Below are positions 24,879-34,115 of a stretch of 34,800 bases of DNA, one piece after another. This DNA comes from Polyangiaceae bacterium (GTDB lineage: Bacteria > Myxococcota_A > Polyangia > Polyangiales > Polyangiaceae). Positions within the stretch are counted from its first letter, which is position 1. The number at the start of each line of letters is the position of its first letter. Made by a program: the position numbers and the translations under genes. The notes under the pieces are model-generated. The model did no database searches. It had not been told where the DNA came from and saw only the letters and a list, made by a program, of their open reading frames with translations. The stretch covers positions 1-34,800 of the forward strand of contig JAICQL010000065.1 of assembly GCA_025937895.1 (NCBI GenBank), written 5' to 3'.

Positions 24879-25963
24879 GAACCGGCCCGGGCGAGCCCCA
24901 CCTGGGTGATGCGCACGCCGATCTCCCCCTCGATCTCCACCAGCTCTCCGCGCGCGATCTCGCGCCCGGCGCTGCGCAGGCTGACCGCCTCCTCCACCCG
25001 GCGGCCGCTGGCCAGCACGTCCCCGGGGCGCAGCGCGGCCCACTCGGCCGCGCTCATCTCGATCGCGCCCAGCTCCAGCCGCACCACCACCGGCGTCTCA
25101 CCGACGACTCGCTCCAGCTCCGACTCTTCTTGGCTCATGGACACTTCCACTTCCTCGGGGACGGCCACGATTTCGGCACCTAGCACGGTTCGGCCAGCCT
25201 GGACACGCACGGGGATGCCGCGGCTCGAGCCGGGCGGGACCAGCACCCCTGCCTCACCTGGCGCTCCCACCCAGGAGCTGGCACCCGGCAGCCACACGTC
25301 TCCGGCCTGCAGGCACTCCAGCAGCTCGAGCGACACGCTGGACAGCGCCGCCACCCACGGCACGCACAGCCGCAGCTCACCCAGGCGCTCGAGCGAGGGC
25401 GGCGACAGCACACCCGCCACGCCCGACCCTCGCTCCTGCCCCACGCACAGCTCCACCCGGTACAGCCGCTCGCCCAGGCGCACGCTGGCCGTGCCCACCA
25501 GCGGCCAGGCTGGGCTCGGCGCCTCCGACGGCGCGAGCTCCGGAGCCTCGGCGCGCGCCGAGCGCCGCGCCAGCTCCAGCAGCAAGGCCGCGCCCGCGCC
25601 GCGCAGGGTGGCGTCGATCGAGCTATCGGCCCAGCCCAGCTGGAAGTCTTGATCGAGCAGGCGCGCCAGCGCGCAGCGCCACAGCTCCGGCTCGGGCCGC
25701 AGCCACAGCCGCACCCCATGCACCGGGAAGCGCAGGCTCACGCACTCGGGGCCGGAGAAGGGCACGGTGCCGCCACGGCGCGTGTCCAGCTGCGCTGCCT
25801 CGAGGCGCACGTCGTCGCCCAGCAGCTCCTTCAGCGCGCGGCCCAGGCGCTCGTAGTCGAAGGCCACGGCCAGGCGCGCGCGCAGCTCCCGCCGGGTGCG
25901 CAGCGCGGCGCGATTCAGCCGTGGAACACTGGGCCAGGGAAAGGGGACGGGCTCGGCGGTCAT
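24875..25963 (-). CDS. SctQ/FliM-FliN-like SpoA-domain protein
   Basis: A 362-residue cytoplasmic protein of the type III secretion C-ring family. The C-terminal SpoA domain (about 285-358) is clear: TPVVVRLELGAIEMSAAEWAAL, then RPGDVL, RGELVEIEGEIGVRITQVG. A second, weaker SpoA-like segment lies at about 190-265 (LLECLQAGDVWLPG, GIPVRVQAG). The N-terminal half is helical and FliM/SctQ-like. Two SpoA units plus an N-terminal domain match SctQ (YscQ/SpaO). No other flagellar or type III genes are in the window, so it is either an outlier of a distant locus or repurposed. It overlaps both neighbours by 4 bases. ATG 25963 has GGAG 8 bases upstream. Confidence 0.8.
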   Translation of the reverse strand: MTAEPVPFPWPSVPRLNRAALRTRRELRARLAVAFDYERLGRALKELLGDDVRLEAAQLDTRRGGTVPFSGPECVSLRFPVHGVRLWLRPEPELWRCALARLLDQDFQLGWADSSIDATLRGAGAALLLELARRSARAEAPELAPSEAPSPAWPLVGTASVRLGERLYRVELCVGQERGSGVAGVLSPPSLERLGELRLCVPWVAALSSVSLELLECLQAGDVWLPGASSWVGAPGEAGVLVPPGSSRGIPVRVQAGRTVLGAEIVAVPEEVEVSMSQEESELERVVGETPVVVRLELGAIEMSAAEWAALRPGDVLASGRRVEEAVSLRSAGREIARGELVEIEGEIGVRITQVGLARAGS

Positions 25964-28900
25964 CGGGGGGCTCCGTCAGAGCGCGGGGCGGCAGGCAACG
26001 CGGCCGCAGGCAACGCCGCAGGCAACGCGGCCGCAGCTGCCGGGCCACCCTCGCTGCGCAGCACGATGGGCTGCGAGAGCAATCGCTCGGCCTCGCGCGT
26101 GAAGGCCGCGAACGAGGGATAATCCGCCGGCGCCACTCGCCCGGCGGCGAGCGCGACCTCACGCTCCAGCACCAGGCTGCGCCCCTCCACCCGGTCCCGG
26201 CACCACACGCGGTGCTCGCCGTGCTTCAGCTCCGACTGCTGGGCGCCCAGCACGCGCGTGCCGGGCGGCAAGGTGAAGCTGAGGCGGGTGCTCTGGTGCA
26301 TGGCCTCGGCAATCAACAGCGGCGTCTGGCGCGAGGGCAGCGCAGACAACCGGGTCAGCCGCGGCATCAGCGGCGGCTCGATCACCTGCTGCTCCTCGCG
26401 CGCCTCCACCAGGTTGCCCGCCGCGGCCTTCATCTCGATCACCAGCGGCGCGTCCACGTCCGACCGCGCCTCGATCGCATAATCCAGCAGCTCGGCGCCG
26501 GGCAGCGCCTGCCCGAGCAGGTGCGTCTGCACCACCTCGCGCAGCCGCCCCTCCGGCACCTCTTCCAGCTGCGAGCGCAGGCGCATGGCGTAGCGCCCCG
26601 CAAAGCTCTGGCGCAGCTGCACCCGCGCGTTGCCGCCGGGCAGGAGCTGCACCGTGCCCTCGTACGAGAGCCGGTCCTGATCGCCCACGTCGGGCACCAG
26701 CACCGCGGTGCGGCCCTCCACCGCGAGCTCGTGCCCGGGCATGCCGCGCGCCTCCACCGGCACGTAGCCAAACGGCGCGTGGCGCTCGGCCAGGGTCAGC
26801 CAGGTGGCGCCCGTGCCCTCCCCCACCCGCAGCAGCGGCACGTTGTATGCCTCCGCCTCGGACATGGGCCCCGGCGCGGGCGGCGCCAGGCGGTTCTTGA
26901 CCACGGCGTAGCGCACCGGCACGTCCAGCGCGCGCAGCAACATGCGCAGCGCAGCCCAGCGGTTGCCCTGCTGGCTGGTGAGCACCTTCGGGCCCTCCAC
27001 CTCGGGCCCCTCCTTGATGTTGTCCTGCACCCAGCGGTAGGCGTGGCGCGCCTGCACCAGCGGCTCGGCGTCGGCGGCGCCCGCCTTGGCCACGATGCCG
27101 AGCGCGAGCTGGCGGATGCGCGGATCGACGGGCAAGGTGTCTGCCACCTGCTCCGAGAGCAGGCGCAGCCGCCGCTCCAGATCGTTGCCCCAGCCCACGC
27201 GCACGCTGGGCAAGAACTCCTGCACCGGCACGCTCAGCGGCTCGACCGGCGCGGCGGGGCTGCCGTCCACCCGCCAGCGCCGGGTCACGAACATGCCGTC
27301 GCGCACCAGCTCCGGCTCCGGCACCTGCCCGGTGATCTCGATCTGCAGCGGGCGGTGCTCGGGCGCGATCAGCACGAACTCGCTGCGCGCGTAGGCCACG
27401 TCCGCCTCGCGAAAGAACCAGCGCAGCCCGCTGTACGTGCGCCCGCGCTCCTCGGCGGGGGCGCCCACCACGTGCTCGGTCTCGATGTAGTCGCCCAGCT
27501 CGAGGTGGGGAAAGGTGACGGTGGGCTTGCCCTGCACCTGCTCCGGCTCCAGCACCCTGCCGTCGCGCTTGATCACGCGCATGTTGAGCACCAGCCCGGT
27601 GAGCGGGCGCTGCTCGGCGAATTTGCTGATGCCCTCCTCGCTCTGCACCCGCACGATCTCGTGCTCCAGCATGCGGCTCGAGCCGTCGGCGTGCACCCAC
27701 ACCGCGGCGTAGTCCAGCACGCGCTCGGCGGTGCCCGCCTGGCGCTTGCCGCTGCGCTCGTAGTCGCGGATCACCTGCCGGCCGTCGATGCGATAGGGCG
27801 CAAAGTCGCTGCGGGCTTCCACCGCGTCGATGGCGCGCTCCAGCGGCGCGGTGTCGGCGCCGGCCTGGATGGCCTGCGCCAGCGCCTGGTGCAGCGCCTC
27901 GTCTTGCCCTGCCGCCAGCTGCGCGTCCGCCAGCGCCAGCCGCGCCGCACCGCTCTCGGGCCGCTCCTCCACCAGGTTGACGAGCAGCCCGAGCCGCGCC
28001 TCACGCTCGCCCGCGGCCAGGCTCAGCTCCTGCCGCCGCCGCTGCCACAGCGCGCGCTTCTGCGGCCGTGTGCGCTCCAGCTCGGTGAGCGCGCTCAGCG
28101 CAGCGGCGTAGTCACGACGGCGCAGCGCGCGCTCGAACAGCAACTCACTGCCGGCGTCGAGCGCAGCCGCACGCTGCACCAGGGCGCTCGCGGTCTCGCG
28201 CTCGCCGCGCTGCTCGTACACGCTGGCTGCCGCGGCCAGCGCCGCCGGATCGGAGAAGCGGCGCCCCAGCTCCAGGGTGGCCGCTGCCTGCTCTGGCTTC
28301 CAGCCGAGCCGCCCGAACACCGCGCCCAGCGCCGTCCAGATCGCCGGCACGTCGGGGAAGCGCTGGCTCAGCTCGCGCAGCGGCTGCACCGCCTCGGTCA
28401 GGTTGCCCGCGTTGGCCTTGGCCAGCACCAGCCCGAGCTGCGGCCGCCACAGCTTCGGGTCCTTCTGCACTGCTGCCTCCTGCAGCAGCCGGGCGCGATC
28501 GGCAGCCTCGGTGCGGCCCATCACCGGATCGCGCTGCACCCACTCGGACAGGTGCATCAAGCTCGCGCCGCTGGCCGTGGCGAGCGGCTCCGTCAGCGGC
28601 CCGAGCAGCACGCTGGCCACGTCGTCTTCGCCCTCCAGGTGGGTGAGCTCCGCCACCAGGAAGCGCAGTACATCATCGAGCGGCTCCTCCCAGGCGGCCA
28701 CGGCGCTCTGCGGATGAGCGCCGCGGCTCGCGCTCGTGGCCATGAACTGCATCAGATCGTTGGGGTCGCCGAGCAGCTCGGGCGCGAGCAAGGTGTACGG
28801 CAGGCTGGCGTCCAGATCGGCGCGCGCCACCAGCGGCCTGCCGTCGGCGTGCATGGCGCGCAGCAAGGTGCGCGGCTCACTCAGCCGCGCCAGCACGCGG

Positions 28901-29883
28901 TGCCGCCCGGGCTGCAGCCGCAGCTGTACACCGAAGCGCGCCCACACGCCCCACTGGCGCGGATCGCGATCGAGCACCAGCCGGTCGTCGACCCACAGCG
29001 CGAGCGCGCCCTGCGCGGCCAGGATCACGTCCTCGGGCTGGCTCAGCTCCAGGAAGGACTCGGCGTAATACACGCCCTGCGGCTGCGGGCGCTCGGCGCG
29101 CACCTCGCAGCCCTCCACGCTGCTCGCCAGCACCTCGGGCGCGGCGCCGCTCTCGGCGTCCTCCGGCCAGCGATGGGGCCATGGCCCTGGTTGCTCCGGC
29201 GGGAAGTGGCGCTGCAGGTGCACGGGCGCCGCCGAGCCGAAGGGCCCCGCCAGGCGCACCTTGGTGACGCAGCCCAGCCGCCCCAGCGACTCCTCGGTCT
29301 GCACGGGGCCGCGCCGGGCCAGCTCCTCCAGCCACCACTGCACCAGCTGCGCGCGCGCGCGCCAGCCGATGCCGCGCGGCTCATCCATCAGCCGCTCCAC
29401 GAGCGGGCGAGCGCGCTGCCACAGCTCGGGGTCATGGTCGGAGAGCGCCGCCGCCTGGCTGGCGGCAAACCAGGCCACCAGCCGCGGCATCACTCCGCGC
29501 TCCTCGCTCGCCAGCTCCAGCGCCTGCACGAAGTGCCCGGGCGCGCTCTTCAGTCGGCCATGCCAGGCCGCGTCCAGCGCGAGCGCCAGCTGCGCCAGGT
29601 AGTGCTCGCCGCCGTGCTCCTCCAGCCGCCGCCGCGCGGCCTCGGCGCGGCCGGCATCCCCGCCGTGCGCCAAGAGCTCGCCGAGCAGCCAGCGCCCGAG
29701 CTCCTCGTCGTCGGAGCTGCTCTCACCGGCGGCGCGCAGCTCGCTGAGCGGCGCGGCCGCAGGCAGCCCGGAGCCGCCGCAGCAGAGCGCCAGCGAGCTC
29801 GACGCCAGGGCCGCCAGCAGCAGGCTGGCACGCGAGCACCAGCCGCGGCGCGCGCGGCGAGAGAACGACAGGGCTCGGCTCAT
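25960..29883 (-). CDS. Exported TPR/DUF3857 protein with a degenerate transglutaminase domain
   Basis: A 1307-residue exported protein. It starts with a basic n-region, a hydrophobic core (ASLLLAALASSSLALCC) and two Cys, so it may be a lipoprotein. The first 600 residues are helical and include TPR-like repeats; an internal stretch (CVTKVRLAGPFGSAAPV onward) resembles the beta domain of its paralogue. DUF3857 follows (about 640-790: AAVWVHADGSSRMLEHEIVR). The transglutaminase-like core is at about 930-1040 (ARHAYRWVQDNIKEG, then GNRWAALRMLLRAL). The catalytic Cys of the GDC motif is replaced by Arg975, and the His and Asp positions also look lost, so it should be inactive. The C-terminal Ala/Leu/Pro tail is encoded by short DNA repeats. 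It overlaps genes on both sides by 4 bases. Confidence 0.85.
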   Translation of the reverse strand: MSRALSFSRRARRGWCSRASLLLAALASSSLALCCGGSGLPAAAPLSELRAAGESSSDDEELGRWLLGELLAHGGDAGRAEAARRRLEEHGGEHYLAQLALALDAAWHGRLKSAPGHFVQALELASEERGVMPRLVAWFAASQAAALSDHDPELWQRARPLVERLMDEPRGIGWRARAQLVQWWLEELARRGPVQTEESLGRLGCVTKVRLAGPFGSAAPVHLQRHFPPEQPGPWPHRWPEDAESGAAPEVLASSVEGCEVRAERPQPQGVYYAESFLELSQPEDVILAAQGALALWVDDRLVLDRDPRQWGVWARFGVQLRLQPGRHRVLARLSEPRTLLRAMHADGRPLVARADLDASLPYTLLAPELLGDPNDLMQFMATSASRGAHPQSAVAAWEEPLDDVLRFLVAELTHLEGEDDVASVLLGPLTEPLATASGASLMHLSEWVQRDPVMGRTEAADRARLLQEAAVQKDPKLWRPQLGLVLAKANAGNLTEAVQPLRELSQRFPDVPAIWTALGAVFGRLGWKPEQAAATLELGRRFSDPAALAAAASVYEQRGERETASALVQRAAALDAGSELLFERALRRRDYAAALSALTELERTRPQKRALWQRRRQELSLAAGEREARLGLLVNLVEERPESGAARLALADAQLAAGQDEALHQALAQAIQAGADTAPLERAIDAVEARSDFAPYRIDGRQVIRDYERSGKRQAGTAERVLDYAAVWVHADGSSRMLEHEIVRVQSEEGISKFAEQRPLTGLVLNMRVIKRDGRVLEPEQVQGKPTVTFPHLELGDYIETEHVVGAPAEERGRTYSGLRWFFREADVAYARSEFVLIAPEHRPLQIEITGQVPEPELVRDGMFVTRRWRVDGSPAAPVEPLSVPVQEFLPSVRVGWGNDLERRLRLLSEQVADTLPVDPRIRQLALGIVAKAGAADAEPLVQARHAYRWVQDNIKEGPEVEGPKVLTSQQGNRWAALRMLLRALDVPVRYAVVKNRLAPPAPGPMSEAEAYNVPLLRVGEGTGATWLTLAERHAPFGYVPVEARGMPGHELAVEGRTAVLVPDVGDQDRLSYEGTVQLLPGGNARVQLRQSFAGRYAMRLRSQLEEVPEGRLREVVQTHLLGQALPGAELLDYAIEARSDVDAPLVIEMKAAAGNLVEAREEQQVIEPPLMPRLTRLSALPSRQTPLLIAEAMHQSTRLSFTLPPGTRVLGAQQSELKHGEHRVWCRDRVEGRSLVLEREVALAAGRVAPADYPSFAAFTREAERLLSQPIVLRSEGGPAAAAALPAALPAAALPAAPRSDGAPR
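25989..26036. repeat. GC-rich repeat units at the 3' end of the degenerate transglutaminase gene
   Basis: Variants of GGCAACGCGGCCGCA recur three times, encoding the repeated Ala-Ala-Leu-Pro tail of the protein. This is a short coding repeat likely to vary in copy number by slippage. Confidence 0.6.
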
Positions 29884-32800
29884 CGTGCGTTCATTCCCAG
29901 CACCAGGCGCTGGTCGAAGGCTGCGTCCACCGCCACGCAGAAGCGCCGGAACTCCGCGTAGCTCTGCGGGCTCACCCGCGAGACCCGCAGCGCCAGCCGG
30001 CTGCGCACCCTCACCTCGTTGCCCGAGCTGCTGGCCTCCACGCTGTATTCGCCGAACGGCGACTCACCCCGCTGCGCGCGCGGCAGGCCGAGCACCGTCT
30101 GACCGGGGCTGAGCTGCACCACGAACGTCTCGTCCAGCGCGGGAAAGGCGCCGATGTCCACCTCCAGCTCGCGCCGCGGCAAGCTGGCGAAGCGTTGCGC
30201 CAGGCGCTCGCCCGGGGTCACCACCAGGCTGCTGCGCTGGCCCTCGGCGCGCAGCACCTGCGGCGAGCGCGCGCGCACCTGCACCTGCACCGGCAGCTCG
30301 AAGTTACTCAGATCGTTCATCTGGATGGCGCTCGCTCCGCCCACCAGCTCCACCCCGGGGAACTCGCGCGCCAGATCCTCCTGCACGCGCACGGCGCGGG
30401 TGGCCTCGGCCAGGTAGCGGCGGCGCCAGAAGGACGCGCTCGGACCCGTGGTCTCGTAGCTGAGCGCGAGCTCGGCCGCGCCCTTGGGCTCGAGCCGCAG
30501 CTGCACCTCGCGCCGCTCGAGGTGACGCGCCGGATCGTTATCCGGCAAGGTGACGAGCTTGGCATCGCCCGCGTGCACGCGCAGCGCGAGCGCGCCTTGA
30601 TCCATCGCCGGCAGCTCAGCGGAGCCGGCAAACTCCGCGGTGCCGTCCAGGTACAGATCCAGCTCCGGCACGTAGGCGATGGCGTGATCGAAGGGCGCCA
30701 GGCTCGCCACCTCCGAGCGGAAGCGGCCGCGCAGGCCCGTGCGCACCAGCACCATGGTGGCGGGGATGCCCAGCTCGTCCAGCAGGGAGACGATCACCGC
30801 TGCCTTGTCCTTGCAGTCACCCCAGCCGCGGTTCACCGTCTGCACCGAGCGCCGCGGCTTGTAGCCGTAGATGCCGAACTCCAGCGCGACGTAGCGGGTG
30901 TTCTTGACCACCCAGTTGTACACGGCCTCCACCTTGGCGCGCGTGCTGGTGGCGCCCTGGGCGATGCGCTGCGCCAGCTCGCGCGTGGCGCCGTCCAGCT
31001 CCAGCTGGTCGCGGCTCAGCCCCCAGTACCAGGCGCCCAGATCGCGATACGACGGATACGTCGAGACGTGCACGAAGCCCAGCACCTCCGACCAGGGCGG
31101 CATCGCCGGCTCCGGGCTCACGCCGGGCACGTCGTCGGCGCGGAAGCTGTACACGCGCTCGGAGCCGCGCACCTCCACGTGCTGCTGCAGCCTGGGCAGG
31201 CGCTGCGCGTCCACGTACAGCTTGCGCTCCTTCGGCACCACCACCACGTATTCGGCGTGCGCCACCGGCACCTCGGACTGCAGGTACGACAGCTCGCCGA
31301 AGTAGCTGGCAAACTCGCCGCGCTCGCCGGTGTCGTCGATGCGGTACTGCAGCTCCACCACGTCGCCCGCCTCCAGCCGCGGGAACTGCACGTACACGGT
31401 GCGCGCGGAGGTGTACATCGACAGCTCCGGGTTATCCGCGGGGCCCTCGGCGCTCTCCACCGCCTCGTCCACGGTGCCCGAGGCGCGGTGCACCCGGGCG
31501 CTGCGCAGCTGCGCGCGCTGGCGATCGGCCTGGAACGTGAAGGAGTAGTGCCGCGCCTGCGCGGCGCCCGCCGCCGTGAGTGGCTGAAACACGATCTGGC
31601 GGAACTGCCCGGCGAGGCCGTTCTCGTACACGTGGGTCACCGTCAGATCGAGCAGGGTGCGCTGGTGCTGGCCGCGCGCTGGCGCGAAGCGATCGTTCAG
31701 AAAGCGCTCGGGCTTCCAGGCGTACGCCTCGTCCGCGCGCTCCATCGAGGGCTCCAGCGCGGCCACGTACTGGCGCACGTCGTTGTCCTCCGGGGTGAGG
31801 CCCAGGATGCGGCGCAACAGGCCGATCTGCGCCTCGGCGTTGCCCAGCTCGCCGTGTAGATCGCTCAGCTCGCGCAGCATCTCCACGTCGTCGGGGGCGA
31901 GCAACAGCGCTTGGTCGTAGCCGGCCAGCGAGCGCGGGCTGTCGCCCAGCTGGCGGAAGGCGCGCGCGCTGATGCTGTTGACCCAGGCGCTGTCCGGCGA
32001 GAGCGCCGCCAGGCGCGAGGTCCAGTGCTCGACCGTGCTGCGCTCGGCGCGCTGCACGCCGAGCTGCAGCGCGTCCACCAGCGGCCCGTGATCATCGAAG
32101 CGCAGCGCCGAATACAGCGACTCCACGCTGCGCGCCCGCTCCGCCTCGCCCAGCTCGGCCAGGCCCGAGGCCGCCATGTTGAGCAATGACACGGCGTGCG
32201 GGCTGCGCGCCAGGGCCCGCTCGATCGAGGCCAGCGCCGAGTGCTTCAGGCCCGCGCTGTCATAGATGCGCGCGCGACCGGAGAGCGCCCGCACGTCGTC
32301 GGGGTCCAGCGCCAGGAGCTGCTCGTACACGGGCAAGGCAGCGCGCGGGTTGACCCCCTGCTCCAGCCAGCGCGCCTCGGCCAGGAGCAGCTGCTCGAGC
32401 TGCCGGCGCGCGAGGGGCGCGGGCGTGCGCGGCAGCTCGGCCCGGGCTCGCTCCAGCCAGCGCGACTGCTCGTTGCGATCCTCCGACAGCTCCGCCGCCA
32501 GCAGCAGCCGCGGCACGGTCGGCTCGGCGCGAGCGGCGGCGTACGCGAGATCGCGCGCCTGGTGCGTGGTCGGGTCATCGCCGTCGCTGCTGGTGAGATA
32601 GCGAGCGAAGGCCTCGCGCTGCGCGGCGCTCGGGGCGCTGCGCATGGAGCGCTCGAACCACTCGAGCGGGCCCTCGGCGCGTGCCGTGGGGGCGGGACCG
32701 CGCGCCGCCGTGGCAAGCCGGCTCACCGCCTTGCTGTCGGCGTGCCAGCGCAGCGCGGGGTCGGGCTTGCCGCTCGGGTCCGCCAGCCGAAGAGAGGCCA

Positions 32801-33782
32801 TGGGCGCCTCGTCATCGCCGCACACCTTCAGGGTGACCCGGTTGTCGCCCGGCTCGAGCCACGCCGTCAGCGCGCGGCGATCGAAGTCGTGACCGCGGTA
32901 GCTGGCGTCCGCCCCGCGCTCCACCCCGTTCCAGAACACGCGCACCGCGCCGCGGGCGCCCACCCACAGGCTGATCGGGCGCCGCTGCTTCAGCTCCGGC
33001 TGGCTCACGTAGCTGGCGAAGAAAGCGCACATCTGCTGGCGCGGCCGCAGCAGCGAGCCGCCATCCACCCAGCCGAAGGGAAAGGCCGGTGGCACCACCC
33101 GCCAGCGCACCTGCCGGCCATCTTTGCCGGCATAGCCCACACCCCAGGCGATCGGCTCGGCCAGCTCGGGCTCGGGGCCCTGCGGCTCGTCGAAGCCGGA
33201 CTTGCCCGTGTTGTCGAAGGGCCCCAGCACCAGCCACTGATCCACATACCCCAGCGCCTGGATGCGCCGCGCGGCGTCCTTGTCGTCACCGCGCCGGAGC
33301 CTTGCATAAGCAACCAGCAGCTCTGCGTAGGCGCGCTGCGCAGGGGTGAGCCGGGGATCTTGGCTGAGCTCGCGCAGCGCCTCCTCCACCTGGGCGGGCT
33401 GGGCGCGGTCCCACAGCTGCCAGAGCTCCCGCAGGGCGGCGTAAATGGCTCCACCCGAGCTGCGCGGCCACTCGGCGAGCGCCCGCTCCAGGTCCGGATG
33501 CAAGAACGCGCCGCCCTGGTAGAGCCGCAACGCCTCCGGCTCGCGCTCCGGCGCAGCAGGTGGGCTGGCGGCGGGAGAGCTGGCCACCGGAGAACTGGCT
33601 ACCCCGGCGCCGGCAGGGGCAGGCGTGTTGCCCGGTGAGGGGGCCGGCGAAGCAGAGGCGGGGGCCGCGGGCGCATCACCCACAGCTGGCGTGGCGGAGC
33701 TTTCGCTTACCCACGTGGCCAGCAGTGCCGTCAATAGGGGAACCAGCCACCGGCTGCCACCACGCCTCGAAATCAGGCCCAC
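29880..33782 (-). CDS. Exported TPR/DUF3857/transglutaminase-like protein
   Basis: A 1300-residue exported protein, first gene of a long operon. GTG 33782 is chosen: GAAGGGA lies 5 bases upstream and a signal peptide begins there (RRGGSRWLVPLLTALLATWV). The frame is open to 33926 without a ribosome-binding site. Residues about 30-85 are an Ala/Pro/Ser linker. A beta-sandwich segment follows (WLVLGPFDNTGKSG to VRVFWNGVE), then TPR repeats (about 430-680), DUF3857 (about 700-870) and a transglutaminase-like core. The core reads WGDCKDKAAVIVSLL with Cys990, DHAIAYV and LYLDGT, so the Cys-His-Asp triad is intact. It probably acts in the periplasm or at the surface as a protease or cross-linking enzyme. 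It overlaps its dead paralogue by 4 bases and is divergent from mglB. Confidence 0.87.
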   Translation of the reverse strand: MGLISRRGGSRWLVPLLTALLATWVSESSATPAVGDAPAAPASASPAPSPGNTPAPAGAGVASSPVASSPAASPPAAPEREPEALRLYQGGAFLHPDLERALAEWPRSSGGAIYAALRELWQLWDRAQPAQVEEALRELSQDPRLTPAQRAYAELLVAYARLRRGDDKDAARRIQALGYVDQWLVLGPFDNTGKSGFDEPQGPEPELAEPIAWGVGYAGKDGRQVRWRVVPPAFPFGWVDGGSLLRPRQQMCAFFASYVSQPELKQRRPISLWVGARGAVRVFWNGVERGADASYRGHDFDRRALTAWLEPGDNRVTLKVCGDDEAPMASLRLADPSGKPDPALRWHADSKAVSRLATAARGPAPTARAEGPLEWFERSMRSAPSAAQREAFARYLTSSDGDDPTTHQARDLAYAAARAEPTVPRLLLAAELSEDRNEQSRWLERARAELPRTPAPLARRQLEQLLLAEARWLEQGVNPRAALPVYEQLLALDPDDVRALSGRARIYDSAGLKHSALASIERALARSPHAVSLLNMAASGLAELGEAERARSVESLYSALRFDDHGPLVDALQLGVQRAERSTVEHWTSRLAALSPDSAWVNSISARAFRQLGDSPRSLAGYDQALLLAPDDVEMLRELSDLHGELGNAEAQIGLLRRILGLTPEDNDVRQYVAALEPSMERADEAYAWKPERFLNDRFAPARGQHQRTLLDLTVTHVYENGLAGQFRQIVFQPLTAAGAAQARHYSFTFQADRQRAQLRSARVHRASGTVDEAVESAEGPADNPELSMYTSARTVYVQFPRLEAGDVVELQYRIDDTGERGEFASYFGELSYLQSEVPVAHAEYVVVVPKERKLYVDAQRLPRLQQHVEVRGSERVYSFRADDVPGVSPEPAMPPWSEVLGFVHVSTYPSYRDLGAWYWGLSRDQLELDGATRELAQRIAQGATSTRAKVEAVYNWVVKNTRYVALEFGIYGYKPRRSVQTVNRGWGDCKDKAAVIVSLLDELGIPATMVLVRTGLRGRFRSEVASLAPFDHAIAYVPELDLYLDGTAEFAGSAELPAMDQGALALRVHAGDAKLVTLPDNDPARHLERREVQLRLEPKGAAELALSYETTGPSASFWRRRYLAEATRAVRVQEDLAREFPGVELVGGASAIQMNDLSNFELPVQVQVRARSPQVLRAEGQRSSLVVTPGERLAQRFASLPRRELEVDIGAFPALDETFVVQLSPGQTVLGLPRAQRGESPFGEYSVEASSSGNEVRVRSRLALRVSRVSPQSYAEFRRFCVAVDAAFDQRLVLGMNAR

Positions 33783-34115
33783 AGGTTCCCTTCTTGCGCG
33801 AACTCGACGAAACGGGAAGCATGAAAACATCAGGCGCGCGGAGCTTATGCATTCCGAACCTAGGCGCTGGAACAGCGCTCTGGCTCCGCCAGGATCCACC
33901 GCGCTGGCTCGACCAGGGTAGGCCACGCGGGCTCCAGGCTCGACCCCTCACGAGACAGCTGCAGACGCGGCACGAGCGACCGTTCCTCGATCCCATGTTG
34001 AGTGTTCAGGGTGCGAGGCTTGACAGCCTCCCTTCGGCTGTGGCCGGCTGCGCACCTGCCTTGCCGCACTCGCGATCTTTCGCCAGCGCTGGGCCGGAAA
34101 GCACGGAGGCTTCCC
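33783..34115. other. 333-base divergent promoter region of the long operon and mglBA
   Basis: No gene was found. It holds promoters for both sides. On the plus strand TTGACA (34020-34025) resembles a -35 element for mglBA, but no good -10 follows. An ACAGCC/GGCTGT hairpin (34023-34041) overlaps it. On the minus strand GAAGGGA near 33790 is the ribosome-binding site of the transglutaminase-like gene. Confidence 0.5.

Noticed and set aside
24875..25963. Part of a type III secretion or flagellar gene cluster
   Set aside because: Only one SpoA protein is present; no ATPase, export gate, ring or needle gene lies in the window.
25921..29961. A 1346-codon open frame on the plus strand
   Set aside because: It is antisense to the degenerate transglutaminase gene, rich in His/Arg/Leu/Gln as expected from reading GC-rich codons backwards, and has no domain or signal. 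Similar long antisense frames at 12638-14296, 30195-31859 and 32196-33638 were dropped for the same reason.
34020..34048. Sigma-70 promoter for mglBA (TTGACA)
   Set aside because: The -35-like hexamer is perfect but no acceptable -10 lies 16-18 bases downstream, so it was only mentioned in the intergenic entry.
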